From the IMG/VR virus record IMGVR_UViG_3300000233_000006, positions 1-38,216 of that record: 38,216 nt of DNA; one strand, 5' to 3'. A program made the translations under genes and the position numbers. This document shows positions 7,131-15,755 of the stretch, one piece after another. The notes under the pieces are model-generated. The model worked only from the letters and a program-made list of their open reading frames with translations. It had not been told where the DNA came from and did no database searches. Source of the stretch: a virus. Numbering within the stretch: the first letter of the stretch is position 1; every line of letters begins with the position of its first letter.

Positions 7131-10085
7131 ATGCCAGAGATTAATGAATATACTAATGTTTCGATTAGAGAACTTTTAGGCGATCTGCGAACCTATCGTT
7201 TTGACCCAAGTCGTATCCAACGTCTTTCATTGGATTATCTTGAACGTATCACGAACGGCCAGGTCGATATTATCGACCCCACAAATCCGTTTATTTACTT
7301 ACTTGAAATGTCTTCGGTTCACACGGCACTTGCTATTTCAGAAAGCGAGTACTTTTTGCGTAAGCAGTATCCGGCACTTGCCCAGACGCCTTCGGATCTT
7401 TATCGTCATATGTCTGACTTTGATTACGCTGGACGTTTTTCAACACCAAGTACGGCGTACTTTAAAATTCTCTGTGAGATGACAAGTACACTTAACAACA
7501 TGGTTCAAGAACCGTCTAAGGGACGTAAACGTATCACGATCGGGCGTGATAGCGTCATTAACGCGGGACCTGCAAAATTTATGACATTGTATCCGATCGA
7601 CATCTTAGATTACGATGTGGGTGGTCTTCGTGTCGAATATGACATCGCGATCAAATCGCCTGTTTACGACTTACCTTCGTACATTATCGAACATGACATT
7701 GTTCGCGATCAATCGGGTCGCTCCTGGATCGTATTTACTATCCCAACCAACCAAATCGAAATCGTAAGTGATTATAGCGTGGTCGAAAAGACGTCGGTCT
7801 ACCGTCGTGACATCGCGTTTAAAGACCAGTTTTATTACGCGCGTGTCTTTTATCGTAAGGCCGCTTCACGAGATCCTTGGATCGAAATGAAAACAACGCA
7901 CAGTGATCAAGTTTTCGATACCCTGATCCCTACCGCACTTTTTCAACTACTTGAAAATACGTTACGCGTAACAATACCTTACAACTATGTCCTTGACGGA
8001 CTGGTGAGTGGGGAAGTACGTGTCGACATTTATACGACGCAGGGCGATCTCGTTATGCCACTTCAAATGGTCAACCCTGATACGATTCGGTATGATTTTA
8101 ACGTGACCGATGTTATTCAGGACGATACGACATTTACTTCACCGATGATACGTGTTCCTTTAATCGCCGCCTCGTCAGACATTACGAGTGGAGGTAAGAA
8201 CGTCAAAGGTTTCGACGAACTTCGAAGCGAAGTTCTCGATAATGCGATCGGTAGTTATAAATTACCGATTACCGAAACGCAAATCGTTAACTTTCTTAAT
8301 GATCGAAATTACGTCTTGACGCATAACGTCGACGTCGTCACCGACCGTTATTTCATCGCTTCAAAAACACTCCCTAAGCCACGTAACGACACGCTCGTAT
8401 CGTCTGCCGTTATTACCTCAGGATCTCTTTATACGTCCATTGACGATTTAAGACAACAGGCGTTACTTAAACAGAATATAAATAACATCGTTATTCCGTC
8501 AAACACGCTATTTCTTGATGATCTCGGAACGTTGAAAATCGTACCTGAAAATGAAGTGAATAATCTTAAGCAACTAAAGATTATTAATCCATTAGGATTT
8601 TCTGAAGTTGCTAATTTAAAGACGTATCTTTTCACACCCTTTTACTACGTCCTTGACTTTTCGGACGATTTCTTTAAGCTTAATGCTTTCGAGCTTGATT
8701 TACCTAAAAACGAATTTACGAGTTTTAGGTATCATTCGACAAGCTATCGCGGTACGATGACAACTCAAAACTTCGCGATTGAGAAAATCGATGTTGGCTA
8801 TCGCATCATCCTAAATACAAAAGCCGATGATCTTGTTAAAGCTCTTGAAGATTCGTCTATTGATGTGCAACTCTCATTCTTACCTTACGACGATAATCAT
8901 CGCGTCTTTTTTAAAGCATCGCTTATCGGTAAAACAACCGATCAGAACCGCGTTTATGAAATCATTATTCGTACCAGTCATTTTGTAAAGAATACGATCG
9001 ACGATGCGGTTATAGAAATCACCAACGGCTTCCAGAACGACGATGAGGCTAGAGTTTTCTCTAGGCTATACCAAACCATGGATCTTGTCTATACGTCGCG
9101 TGAACGGCCGTTAGAACACGTTTTAGACTATGATCCGCTTATCGTCAACCATGACCTTGCTTCAAGAAGTTCTTTTGTGATTGTTCATGAAAAATACTAT
9201 ATTAGATTTGGTTCAAGTTTAAGGTATTTGTGGACTGAATCAAGAACACATTTCTACGGGGACGATTACGTCGTCTACGACCGTGACATTCCTTTGACCT
9301 ACAGCGAAGATGTTTACGAAACCGACCCCAGTACAGGTTCACGCTTCAGATTTACTAATGACTGTAGTATCGAATACCTAGGTATCCTTCATTACAAGGG
9401 CGATCCTGTCTTGGATGCGAACGGGTTGCCGGTCTATATCCATCGAAAAGGCGATCCTATACTGGATGCGAACGGACTACCTATCCCAGACGATCGGAAG
9501 ATTCGGCGCACGCTTGACATGACTCTTGTCGAAGCTAGCTATTTGTTTGCAACCGGTCTTGTTTACAAAGACTATAACCGTGAAGCTGTAGGTATTCTTA
9601 CAGACTATATCACAACCGACATGCCCGAATATAACAAACGTGTTCTTGAGAAGACTGAAATTATGTTCTATCCTCGAAGGAGTAAGGGCATGGTAAACGT
9701 CCTTCTTAAGGACAATACGTACACCTTTGTTCTTGCAGATCAAAAGTTCTTCATTGACTTTTATGTCAGTCGTGACGTTTATAAAAATGAAGTTCAAAAA
9801 GAACTGATTAAAGAAAAGACGATTCGCTTCCTTGTTATTTACTTTGAAGCTAAGCGTGTTTCGATAAGTGAGATCGTAAGTGAGCTTACTAAAATCCTAG
9901 GTTCGTCTATAGTATCGCTTGCCGTACGTGGACTGGGTGGGAATAAAAACTACGACGTCGTCACGGTAGACGATGTGTCTCAACTGAGTTTAAGAAAACG
10001 CCTTCGTATGGTGGATTCGGGCGACCTCATCGTCGAGGAATGCATTGACTTCAATTTCTTCACACACGAGTTAAAAAACTACTAA
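7131..10085 (+). CDS. Baseplate-wedge-like virion protein (984 aa)
   Basis: 984 aa, large beta-rich virion protein. The N-terminal 120 residues (NPFIYLLEMSSVHTALAI, then LRKQYPALAQTPSDLYRHMS, then STPSTAYF) resemble the N-terminus of T4 gp6/baseplate-J-type wedge proteins in large myoviruses, from memory of family patterns. These proteins form the inner ring that links baseplate wedges. Residues around 756-784 carry a short internal repeat, KGDPVLDANGLP then KGDPILDANGLP. The C-terminus (LGSSIVSLAVRGLGG and onward) is compact. It follows the 396-aa gene by 3 nt and ends at a bidirectional terminator. The start is the first ATG after that stop; the ribosome site is weak (GGAG within the upstream stop region), suggesting coupling. 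Confidence 0.7.
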   Translation: MPEINEYTNVSIRELLGDLRTYRFDPSRIQRLSLDYLERITNGQVDIIDPTNPFIYLLEMSSVHTALAISESEYFLRKQYPALAQTPSDLYRHMSDFDYAGRFSTPSTAYFKILCEMTSTLNNMVQEPSKGRKRITIGRDSVINAGPAKFMTLYPIDILDYDVGGLRVEYDIAIKSPVYDLPSYIIEHDIVRDQSGRSWIVFTIPTNQIEIVSDYSVVEKTSVYRRDIAFKDQFYYARVFYRKAASRDPWIEMKTTHSDQVFDTLIPTALFQLLENTLRVTIPYNYVLDGLVSGEVRVDIYTTQGDLVMPLQMVNPDTIRYDFNVTDVIQDDTTFTSPMIRVPLIAASSDITSGGKNVKGFDELRSEVLDNAIGSYKLPITETQIVNFLNDRNYVLTHNVDVVTDRYFIASKTLPKPRNDTLVSSAVITSGSLYTSIDDLRQQALLKQNINNIVIPSNTLFLDDLGTLKIVPENEVNNLKQLKIINPLGFSEVANLKTYLFTPFYYVLDFSDDFFKLNAFELDLPKNEFTSFRYHSTSYRGTMTTQNFAIEKIDVGYRIILNTKADDLVKALEDSSIDVQLSFLPYDDNHRVFFKASLIGKTTDQNRVYEIIIRTSHFVKNTIDDAVIEITNGFQNDDEARVFSRLYQTMDLVYTSRERPLEHVLDYDPLIVNHDLASRSSFVIVHEKYYIRFGSSLRYLWTESRTHFYGDDYVVYDRDIPLTYSEDVYETDPSTGSRFRFTNDCSIEYLGILHYKGDPVLDANGLPVYIHRKGDPILDANGLPIPDDRKIRRTLDMTLVEASYLFATGLVYKDYNREAVGILTDYITTDMPEYNKRVLEKTEIMFYPRRSKGMVNVLLKDNTYTFVLADQKFFIDFYVSRDVYKNEVQKELIKEKTIRFLVIYFEAKRVSISEIVSELTKILGSSIVSLAVRGLGGNKNYDVVTVDDVSQLSLRKRLRMVDSGDLIVEECIDFNFFTHELKNY
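9396..9482 (+). repeat. Two-copy coding repeat KGDPxLDANGLP
   Basis: Two 36-nt near-copies at 9396-9431 and 9447-9482, period 51 nt, inside the baseplate-like gene. Both encode KGDP(V/I)LDANGLP, probably a short beta-hairpin duplication. Confidence 0.7.
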
Positions 10086-10088
10086 GTT

Positions 10089-10120
10089 ATACACCTGGGG
10101 CGTTCATGCCCCAGGTGTAT
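10089..10120. terminator. Bidirectional terminator between convergent genes
   Basis: A 13-bp perfect stem (ATACACCTGGGGC and complement) with loop GTTCAT. It lies between the plus-strand stop at 10085 and the minus-strand stop at 10124. Confidence 0.85.
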
Positions 10121-10123
10121 ATT

Positions 10124-11302
10124 CTATACGTGTGTCTTAAAGTAAGGGACAAGTGAGTTAAAAAGACTCATGACTAATAAAAGTCGGTTACGTGATCCTT
10201 GTAAGAAATGACTTTTTTCGATCATTTCGTTAAGTGACTGACTCTTTTCAAGGACCGCCTTATTAAGCGTGTTGTCGGTTTTATCGACTACGCTATCAAT
10301 CGCGGTATTAAGTTCGTCGATAAAGATCTTGTCTTTTTCAACTTGATCAATAAGTCGCATGATGCAAACGTTGATACGGTCGTCGCTAAAGAGAGTGCAG
10401 AGCGACTGTAACGTCAGTGCATTCATTTCGTCTCGAACAGAGATATCGAGATGACCCATAACCAATCCGACCAACTCTGTTTCAGGGTGGCTTGCAAGCC
10501 ATAAGAAATTTTCGAAGTGGTTGCATTTTAAAAGATTCATGATTGCCTTAAAGGCATCTTGAACAACGCCGGTATATTCAGCTTCTTTACCGTGGATGTC
10601 ACGAGTATCGAGCATACCCGCGTCGAAATTTCTAAGTGGTTTTGCCGCAATCGATTCGAACTTACCTTCAAAAATGGCGATAAATTTTTCAGGTGACGTC
10701 GAGAGTATCCGAATGATCTCAATGTTAGACGTTTTAAATGTTTTAAACTCGATCAGAAGATCGTCAAGACTTTCAAAGACATCGTTCGGATAAATCGAAA
10801 AGATACCCTTTTGAACGGAGGCTTGAATCGCAACTGTCGCGACGATCATTTCAGATTCAAGAGCGGTACGCTGACGTTTTAAATGGCGCTGAACCACGCT
10901 AAGCTGAGTTTGAGATTTAAATGGAGTGAACGATTCAATGATCGTTCGGTCATTAAGTAAACCATTGAAATACGATTCGATCGCTACAGCCTCTGTTTTA
11001 GAGACACCTGCGTGAATTTGTTTTTCAAGATCGTCGAGTGCGATGAGTTTGTCTTGCCCATCAACCACAGTACGTATCGCGGTTTTTAGCGTATCACCGT
11101 CGAGATGATCGCCGAGAAGCGTCTGGCTATCGAGCGCTTCGTTATTATGAATATCAACAACGTCGGTCTCATCATCGGGACGAAGTAAAGAAGTTTTATT
11201 TTCTTGACTTTTTGCTTCGATAACGATGGGTCCGTTATTGTCAGTGCTTTCTAAAGCTACGGATTCGGTATCGGTTTCAGGATAATAGAAGATGCTATTC
11301 AT
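10124..11302 (-). CDS. Putative capsid-internal virion protein with ALES/AIES motifs
   Basis: 392 aa, not recognised as an enzyme. The first 100 residues are acidic and probably disordered; the rest is helical. Motifs ALES (16-19), AIES (107-110) and ALES (147-150) match the A-x-E pattern cut by the prohead protease of phiKZ-type phages, suggesting a propeptide-bearing inner-head protein. This is inference. It is last in a three-gene operon with the 157-aa protein (TAATG overlap) and the metalloprotease. The order after the putative virion RNAP beta' subunit matches the region of phiKZ where virion genes follow gene 80. Confidence 0.6.
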   Translation of the reverse strand: MNSIFYYPETDTESVALESTDNNGPIVIEAKSQENKTSLLRPDDETDVVDIHNNEALDSQTLLGDHLDGDTLKTAIRTVVDGQDKLIALDDLEKQIHAGVSKTEAVAIESYFNGLLNDRTIIESFTPFKSQTQLSVVQRHLKRQRTALESEMIVATVAIQASVQKGIFSIYPNDVFESLDDLLIEFKTFKTSNIEIIRILSTSPEKFIAIFEGKFESIAAKPLRNFDAGMLDTRDIHGKEAEYTGVVQDAFKAIMNLLKCNHFENFLWLASHPETELVGLVMGHLDISVRDEMNALTLQSLCTLFSDDRINVCIMRLIDQVEKDKIFIDELNTAIDSVVDKTDNTLNKAVLEKSQSLNEMIEKSHFLQGSRNRLLLVMSLFNSLVPYFKTHV

Positions 11303-11775
11303 TATCTAATCTCGGTCAGGAGTTTATCAATGTTGATAACGAGAAGATTGATGTCTTGACCTTTTTCATCAATCGCTTTAAGTGTCTCGGCATTAAGTGC
11401 GCAGGCTACGCCAAGGAACTCGGATACACATCGATTGTGGCTGACATAAGTCGCGTTATTTTTAGCTGACCCAAAAGCCGTATTGTAACGGAACGAATAG
11501 ATTTCATAAATGATTTCATTAACCTTATCAACGTCAAGTGAGATCCAATTATTAATCATGTCGATATGATTGAAAGATTCGGAAACCCCGATATTATTTC
11601 GGTAATAAGCACGGAGATTGTCAACCCTAGACGAAGGCAGTGTCAATTCATAAGCAATAACCTTGGCCACGGCAATGGACGTGATTAACGACCTTGAAAG
11701 GTCTGGGACGTTGTACGAAGATACGAAACGCTGGGTTTCTTGACTTAACTTAAGGAAGTCGTTGACATTGCTCAT
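11302..11775 (-). CDS. Hypothetical protein (157 aa) in metalloprotease operon
   Basis: Not recognised. It is helical and soluble, with an aromatic stretch INEIIYEIYSFRYNTAFGSA and no membrane segment. The ATG overlaps the metalloprotease stop (ATGA), and its own stop overlaps the next start (TAATG), so the three proteins are probably made in fixed ratio. GGAG lies 9 nt upstream within the end of the protease gene. Confidence 0.65.
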   Translation of the reverse strand: MSNVNDFLKLSQETQRFVSSYNVPDLSRSLITSIAVAKVIAYELTLPSSRVDNLRAYYRNNIGVSESFNHIDMINNWISLDVDKVNEIIYEIYSFRYNTAFGSAKNNATYVSHNRCVSEFLGVACALNAETLKAIDEKGQDINLLVINIDKLLTEIR

Positions 11776-13118
11776 GAGGGGTACTCCATTTTGATTTCTG
11801 AGGACTTGACGTAAAGAGGATTGAGGATGACTGTTTCAAGCATTTTTTGGATCGCGACTGTACGTGCGGCACTTCGATGGGTCGGGAAGATGACGTTCGA
11901 GATTTCGGCATATACGTTTGGACTTTGTTTAATCTTGTCCATAGACGCATCAATCTCTTTAATCGCAGCAAGCGCCGGACGTACTTCTTCACGACTTAAA
12001 TCTTCGTCCATTAACATCTGAACATATTGATCACGGATACGCTTGTAACGCGTTACAAGATCGTCATACGTCATGTCTTTAAAACGATCGCCTGACATGA
12101 AGATAGTGATTGCGGTCAGAGCAAGTGCAAAAACAGTCAGTGGCGTTGTGACGTAGACCAGCGTGTTGAACGTTAAAGAAATAATGTTGAACGTAGGGAG
12201 AAGCGTGTCGAAGAATATCGACAATGCAAAAACGCTCTCGTGAGGACCGTGATAATGACGGTTAATTTTTTCAAGTGAAGATACGAGGTGTCGGCCATAA
12301 CCAAAACGTGCCGAAAACTGATCGGCAAGTTGTTCGGATGCCGTATAGTCGTAACGATCGTCTTTATACTGACTTTGACTTTCTTCAAAATAGAGGTCGA
12401 AGAGTCGACGGCCTAAAATGACGCGTTCAGAATCTTTTGTTAGGTCTGTAAACGCTATGGGTTTCTTTGAAGACGCCATATCTTCAAGCTTAATGTACTT
12501 GTAATTAATCACATCGTGTCGATTTTCAGAATACATTTCCTTGGCGATATCTGCGATCACTTGATTCATACTTTCCAAACGATCGCTATATTCAAACGTT
12601 GTGAACGCATGTCCGATTTCATGGAGAACGATCGCCACCATCTCTGCGGCTGTTAAATTAAGAACCTTAACATTTGACCATAAGTCAAAAAAGACGTGAT
12701 GGAGACGCTCTGAGAACATACCTGAGACACGCGCAAGTCGTAGGTTGACCGTACCTCGATTCGACTTGAGGTTTTTAATTTCGTCTTCAATGTATTTGAT
12801 CGCATCTTTATGGTCGAAACGATCTTTGAACAATACGTTATGCGGCGGCAATGGCAGTATCATGATCGCTGCCGTAATGGTCGAAGAGAAGTTAAAGCTT
12901 ACCTTTAAACCGAAGCGTTCAAAAACCAAAATCTCCATCAGTTTCTTAGACGGGATTTGACTAAATTTAACATCTTTTCGATGGTCAGTTTTGTTAATGA
13001 TTTCCCGAAGTACCTCAAAATGTTTTTCAAGTTCCTGACCAAACGTATCGCTTTGAAAAGAAATCGTTTCGAGTGAAGGTGTGACGCGAAGGCGTCCAAA
13101 CGATGGCGTGTAATCCAT
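11772..13118 (-). CDS. Membrane-anchored HExxH metalloprotease-like protein
   Basis: 448 aa. HEIGHAF at residues 166-172 is the zinc-binding HExxH helix. EQLADQF at 262-268 supplies a plausible third ligand (ExxxD), as in gluzincin peptidases of the M48 type. Residues 296-341 hold two hydrophobic segments (around ALSIFFDTLL and TPLTVFALALTAITIF), giving a probable membrane hairpin after the catalytic domain. SLE|T near residue 17 could be a prohead-protease site. AAGGAATTCC precedes the start. It heads an operon with two probable virion proteins, so it may be packaged and act on host envelope or on virion proteins. The substrate is unknown. It is not the canonical prohead serine protease. Confidence 0.7.
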   Translation of the reverse strand: MDYTPSFGRLRVTPSLETISFQSDTFGQELEKHFEVLREIINKTDHRKDVKFSQIPSKKLMEILVFERFGLKVSFNFSSTITAAIMILPLPPHNVLFKDRFDHKDAIKYIEDEIKNLKSNRGTVNLRLARVSGMFSERLHHVFFDLWSNVKVLNLTAAEMVAIVLHEIGHAFTTFEYSDRLESMNQVIADIAKEMYSENRHDVINYKYIKLEDMASSKKPIAFTDLTKDSERVILGRRLFDLYFEESQSQYKDDRYDYTASEQLADQFSARFGYGRHLVSSLEKINRHYHGPHESVFALSIFFDTLLPTFNIISLTFNTLVYVTTPLTVFALALTAITIFMSGDRFKDMTYDDLVTRYKRIRDQYVQMLMDEDLSREEVRPALAAIKEIDASMDKIKQSPNVYAEISNVIFPTHRSAARTVAIQKMLETVILNPLYVKSSEIKMEYPS

Positions 13119-13176
13119 AGGAATTCCTTTTTTATGAAGTGGGTCAGATGGTATGCAAAAAAGAGGTATTTAAATT

Positions 13177-14823
13177 ATGTCAAAAGTTACTGGTAAGGAA
13201 TGTCGTTTTGTTGTCAGACTGCCGGATCACGTAAGTCAGGGACAAGACTATCATCTGATAAAAGAACAGGTCCATCATGATGACGGGTCAGTCACTCCTA
13301 ATCTACATATCGTAAAGAATTTTAAAAGGCCTTTTTGGGTAACTAAAGAAGGTCATCGCAACCATAAAGAAAAAAAAGAAAGTGAAAACGTCGATAACCT
13401 TATTGAATTTTCAAGCACTGAGAGTGAACTTGCCTTTAACGTATCGAAAGCTTTAAAAACATTTTCATCCAAGCCGAATATCCAGAAGTTGTCAGACAAC
13501 CCTTACCTGTACGGAACTGACATTTCCTCAAGTTCAATTATTAAACATATCTATGGCGAACGGTATAATGTATCGCCAACACCTTATACGTACTGTACAT
13601 TAGATATCGAAACGGACGTCATTGGTGATCTCGATATTCTCATGATTACGATTTCTAATAAAACAAATATCTATACCGTGATTAATAAAGAATTTGTTAA
13701 AGGGTTTTCAGATCCTCTTTCGGACATTCGACGTCTTAGTAAGGTATATTTAAAAGATATACTTGAAAAAGGTATCGTTAGCGACGTCATTATCGCTGAA
13801 GACGCCATGGACGTTGTGGTTAAGACTTTTGAAAAAATTCACGAGTGGCAACCTGATTTTCTTTCGATATGGAATATGAACTTTGACATCAGACGTATCA
13901 TTGAAACGTGTGATAAAAACGGAGTCCATCCTGAGGACATATTTTCGGATCCGACGATCCCACAACATTTTAGATTTTTTAGGTATAAGGAAGGTCGAAG
14001 TAAGAAAGTGACGTCAAGTGGTAAGGTCATGAGCGTACCTCCTGCGGCTCAATGGCATACGGTTTTCTCACCTTCAAGCTTCTATGTGATCGACGCGATG
14101 TGTTCGTATAAACACATTCGTCTTGGACAACCTGAAGAACAGTCCTATAAACTGGATGCGATTTTAAACAAGGAACTTAAAAAGGGTAAGTTAAAGGTTC
14201 CTGGAACAGAGGAGCTTACAGGCATCCTTTTCCATCAGGTAATGCAACGTGATAAGAAAATAGAATATATTGTTTACAATATCTTCGACGCTTACGACAT
14301 GGTTGAACTTGAGGAAAAAACTAAGGATATCAGTATTTCTCTTCCATTGTTTTCAGGAGATAGCGAATTTTCTTCTTTTGAATACCAGCCTAAGCGCGCA
14401 TCTGACGCACTCCACTTCTTTTTCTTAGAGAACGGACGCGTTATCGCTTCGATGGGTAAGAACGCCAAATCCGAAGACGATGATGAGTTTGAAGCTGACT
14501 TATCAGGCTGGATCATTACACTTCCTGCTTACTTAACCGAATCAAATGGCGAGGCTTTGATTCAGGAAGGCTCGATGGTGAATAATAACATACGTCGCTA
14601 TGTTGCCGACCTTGACATTTCTGCCGCCTATCCAAGTGGACAGATTTGTTATAACATGTCTAAGGAGACAACGCATAGCGAGCTTGTTTCGGTTGAAGGC
14701 ATAAGTGAGGAAGTTTATCGAGCGCAAAATATTAACCTGTCTTCAGGTTCTGTTAATGCAATCGAATACTGTACGTTTATGTTCGGTTTTCCTGATGTTG
14801 ACGATATTATTAACTTAATCTAA
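13177..14823 (+). CDS. Family B DNA polymerase, N-terminal part (exonuclease and motif A)
   Basis: 548 aa. It has 3'-5' exonuclease motif I (TLDIETD, 141-147), Exo II (IWNMNFDI, Asn/Phe/Asp around 233-237) and Exo III (YNIFDAYD near 367), then polymerase motif A DLDISAAYPS (478-487). The stop comes about 60 residues after motif A, and motif B (KxxxNSxYG) and motif C (YxDTD) are absent. A strong terminator follows at once, with no exon-like continuation, so the palm must be completed by another gene outside the window. This makes it one chain of a split replicative polymerase, or a truncated copy. The sequence is intact up to the stop. AGAGGT precedes the ATG. It is a lone plus-strand gene between minus operons. 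Confidence 0.85.
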   Translation: MSKVTGKECRFVVRLPDHVSQGQDYHLIKEQVHHDDGSVTPNLHIVKNFKRPFWVTKEGHRNHKEKKESENVDNLIEFSSTESELAFNVSKALKTFSSKPNIQKLSDNPYLYGTDISSSSIIKHIYGERYNVSPTPYTYCTLDIETDVIGDLDILMITISNKTNIYTVINKEFVKGFSDPLSDIRRLSKVYLKDILEKGIVSDVIIAEDAMDVVVKTFEKIHEWQPDFLSIWNMNFDIRRIIETCDKNGVHPEDIFSDPTIPQHFRFFRYKEGRSKKVTSSGKVMSVPPAAQWHTVFSPSSFYVIDAMCSYKHIRLGQPEEQSYKLDAILNKELKKGKLKVPGTEELTGILFHQVMQRDKKIEYIVYNIFDAYDMVELEEKTKDISISLPLFSGDSEFSSFEYQPKRASDALHFFFLENGRVIASMGKNAKSEDDDEFEADLSGWIITLPAYLTESNGEALIQEGSMVNNNIRRYVADLDISAAYPSGQICYNMSKETTHSELVSVEGISEEVYRAQNINLSSGSVNAIEYCTFMFGFPDVDDIINLI

Positions 14824-14861
14824 GTTAAGTGATAGGGTGCCTAGGCACCCTATCACTTAAC
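14824..14861. terminator. Perfect palindromic terminator after the polymerase gene
   Basis: A 38-nt perfect palindrome (GTTAAGTGATAGGGTGC, centre CTAG). It serves the plus-strand polymerase gene and probably the minus-strand gene ending at 14881. Confidence 0.85.
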
Positions 14862-14880
14862 TACAGTACGTCTGAGTAGT

Positions 14881-15147
14881 TTACAATACAGTCTGTAAAA
14901 TGCCGTTTTTAAAGATCACGGTCGTTATGATGCGTTTTACTTTACTATTTTTATAACTCAGATAGTTTATTTTAATGCCTGTAAGGCCTTTACCTCCAAC
15001 ATCAATTTCATCACTTGTCGCGTAGGAGTTAACGTCTTTAAAGGGAACGTGAATTTCTCGATTCTTTAAAATCTCTCCCTGCCGAACCGATACAAGTAAG
15101 TTTTTGGTGACTGGAGATTCGAGGAGAGTAATCATGATGCCGTGCAT
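14881..15147 (-). CDS. Small hypothetical protein (88 aa)
   Basis: Not recognised. It is beta-rich and basic at the C-terminus (SYKNSKVKRIITTVIFKNG). Two in-frame starts (MHGI and, four codons on, MITLLES) are possible; neither has a strong ribosome site, so the start is uncertain. It follows the 165-aa gene by 19 nt and probably shares its transcript. Confidence 0.5.
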   Translation of the reverse strand: MHGIMITLLESPVTKNLLVSVRQGEILKNREIHVPFKDVNSYATSDEIDVGGKGLTGIKINYLSYKNSKVKRIITTVIFKNGILQTVL

Positions 15148-15166
15148 TGGAAAAGTACTCTTAAGT

Positions 15167-15664
15167 TTAGTGACAAAAGGAAAGGTTTGGAGGGTAGTGA
15201 CAAAAGGAAAGGTTTGAAATGATTTCTACGCGCGTGTCAACTGAAAAGAGTTTAAAAGGTTTAACGGTCTCTCTTCCTGAAAGCGTATAGTACATGCCGT
15301 ACGCTTTATCATAGCGACGAATAGCAATCTCTATTTTGATTCTTGCATTCGTGTTTATCAAACCGTACTTAAGCTCAAAAGATCCTAATTGAGCAAGTAA
15401 AAACACGTTCCCATTTTTCTCGACAACGATTTCAGTCTTCGGACGAGGTATTGATCGACGCTCATTATTAGAGTTTGAGAGCGTGACTATAGTGTGTTTA
15501 AAATCTTTTTTAAGCACGTCGTCGGTTTCGTTTTGAGTTTTGTGAGTTAGGAAGTACTCGGTTTCTTCTTGAGAAAATAAAACGACCTGACCTAAGTTAA
15601 GATGCTTTATTTTACTAAGATACTCCGAATCTTTATCTAAAGCGATGTGATGAAAGTCGTCCAT
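15167..15664 (-). CDS. Hypothetical protein (165 aa) with duplicated C-terminus
   Basis: Not recognised. The N-terminal 40 residues are acidic/helical, followed by beta-strands (TEIVVEKNGNVFLLAQLGSF, then ARIKIEIAIRRYDK). The C-terminus ends NLSFCHYPPNLSFCH, which comes from a 27-bp tandem duplication of the 3' end of the gene and looks recent. AAGG precedes the ATG. Confidence 0.6.
   Translation of the reverse strand: MDDFHHIALDKDSEYLSKIKHLNLGQVVLFSQEETEYFLTHKTQNETDDVLKKDFKHTIVTLSNSNNERRSIPRPKTEIVVEKNGNVFLLAQLGSFELKYGLINTNARIKIEIAIRRYDKAYGMYYTLSGRETVKPFKLFSVDTRVEIISNLSFCHYPPNLSFCH
15168..15216. repeat. 27-bp tandem duplication at a gene end
   Basis: Two identical 22-nt copies (starting TAGTGACAAAAGG) at 15168-15189 and 15195-15216, offset by 27 bp. 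They duplicate the last nine codons of the 165-aa gene in frame. Confidence 0.85.
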
Positions 15665-15717
15665 AATTTAGCCTTTAATGTAGTCATACTAAGAATACGA
15701 TTTGTTTTTTTAAACCA

Positions 15718-15746
15718 TATGTGTGTAGGGTTACCCTACACACATA
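15718..15746. terminator. Hairpin terminator
   Basis: A 13-bp perfect stem (TATGTGTGTAGGG and complement) with a 3-nt loop, flanked by an outer pairing (AAGAATACG with CGTATTCTT). It lies after the stop of the 241-aa gene, and a U-tract follows on the minus strand. Confidence 0.8.
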
Positions 15747-15755
15747 CGTATTCTT

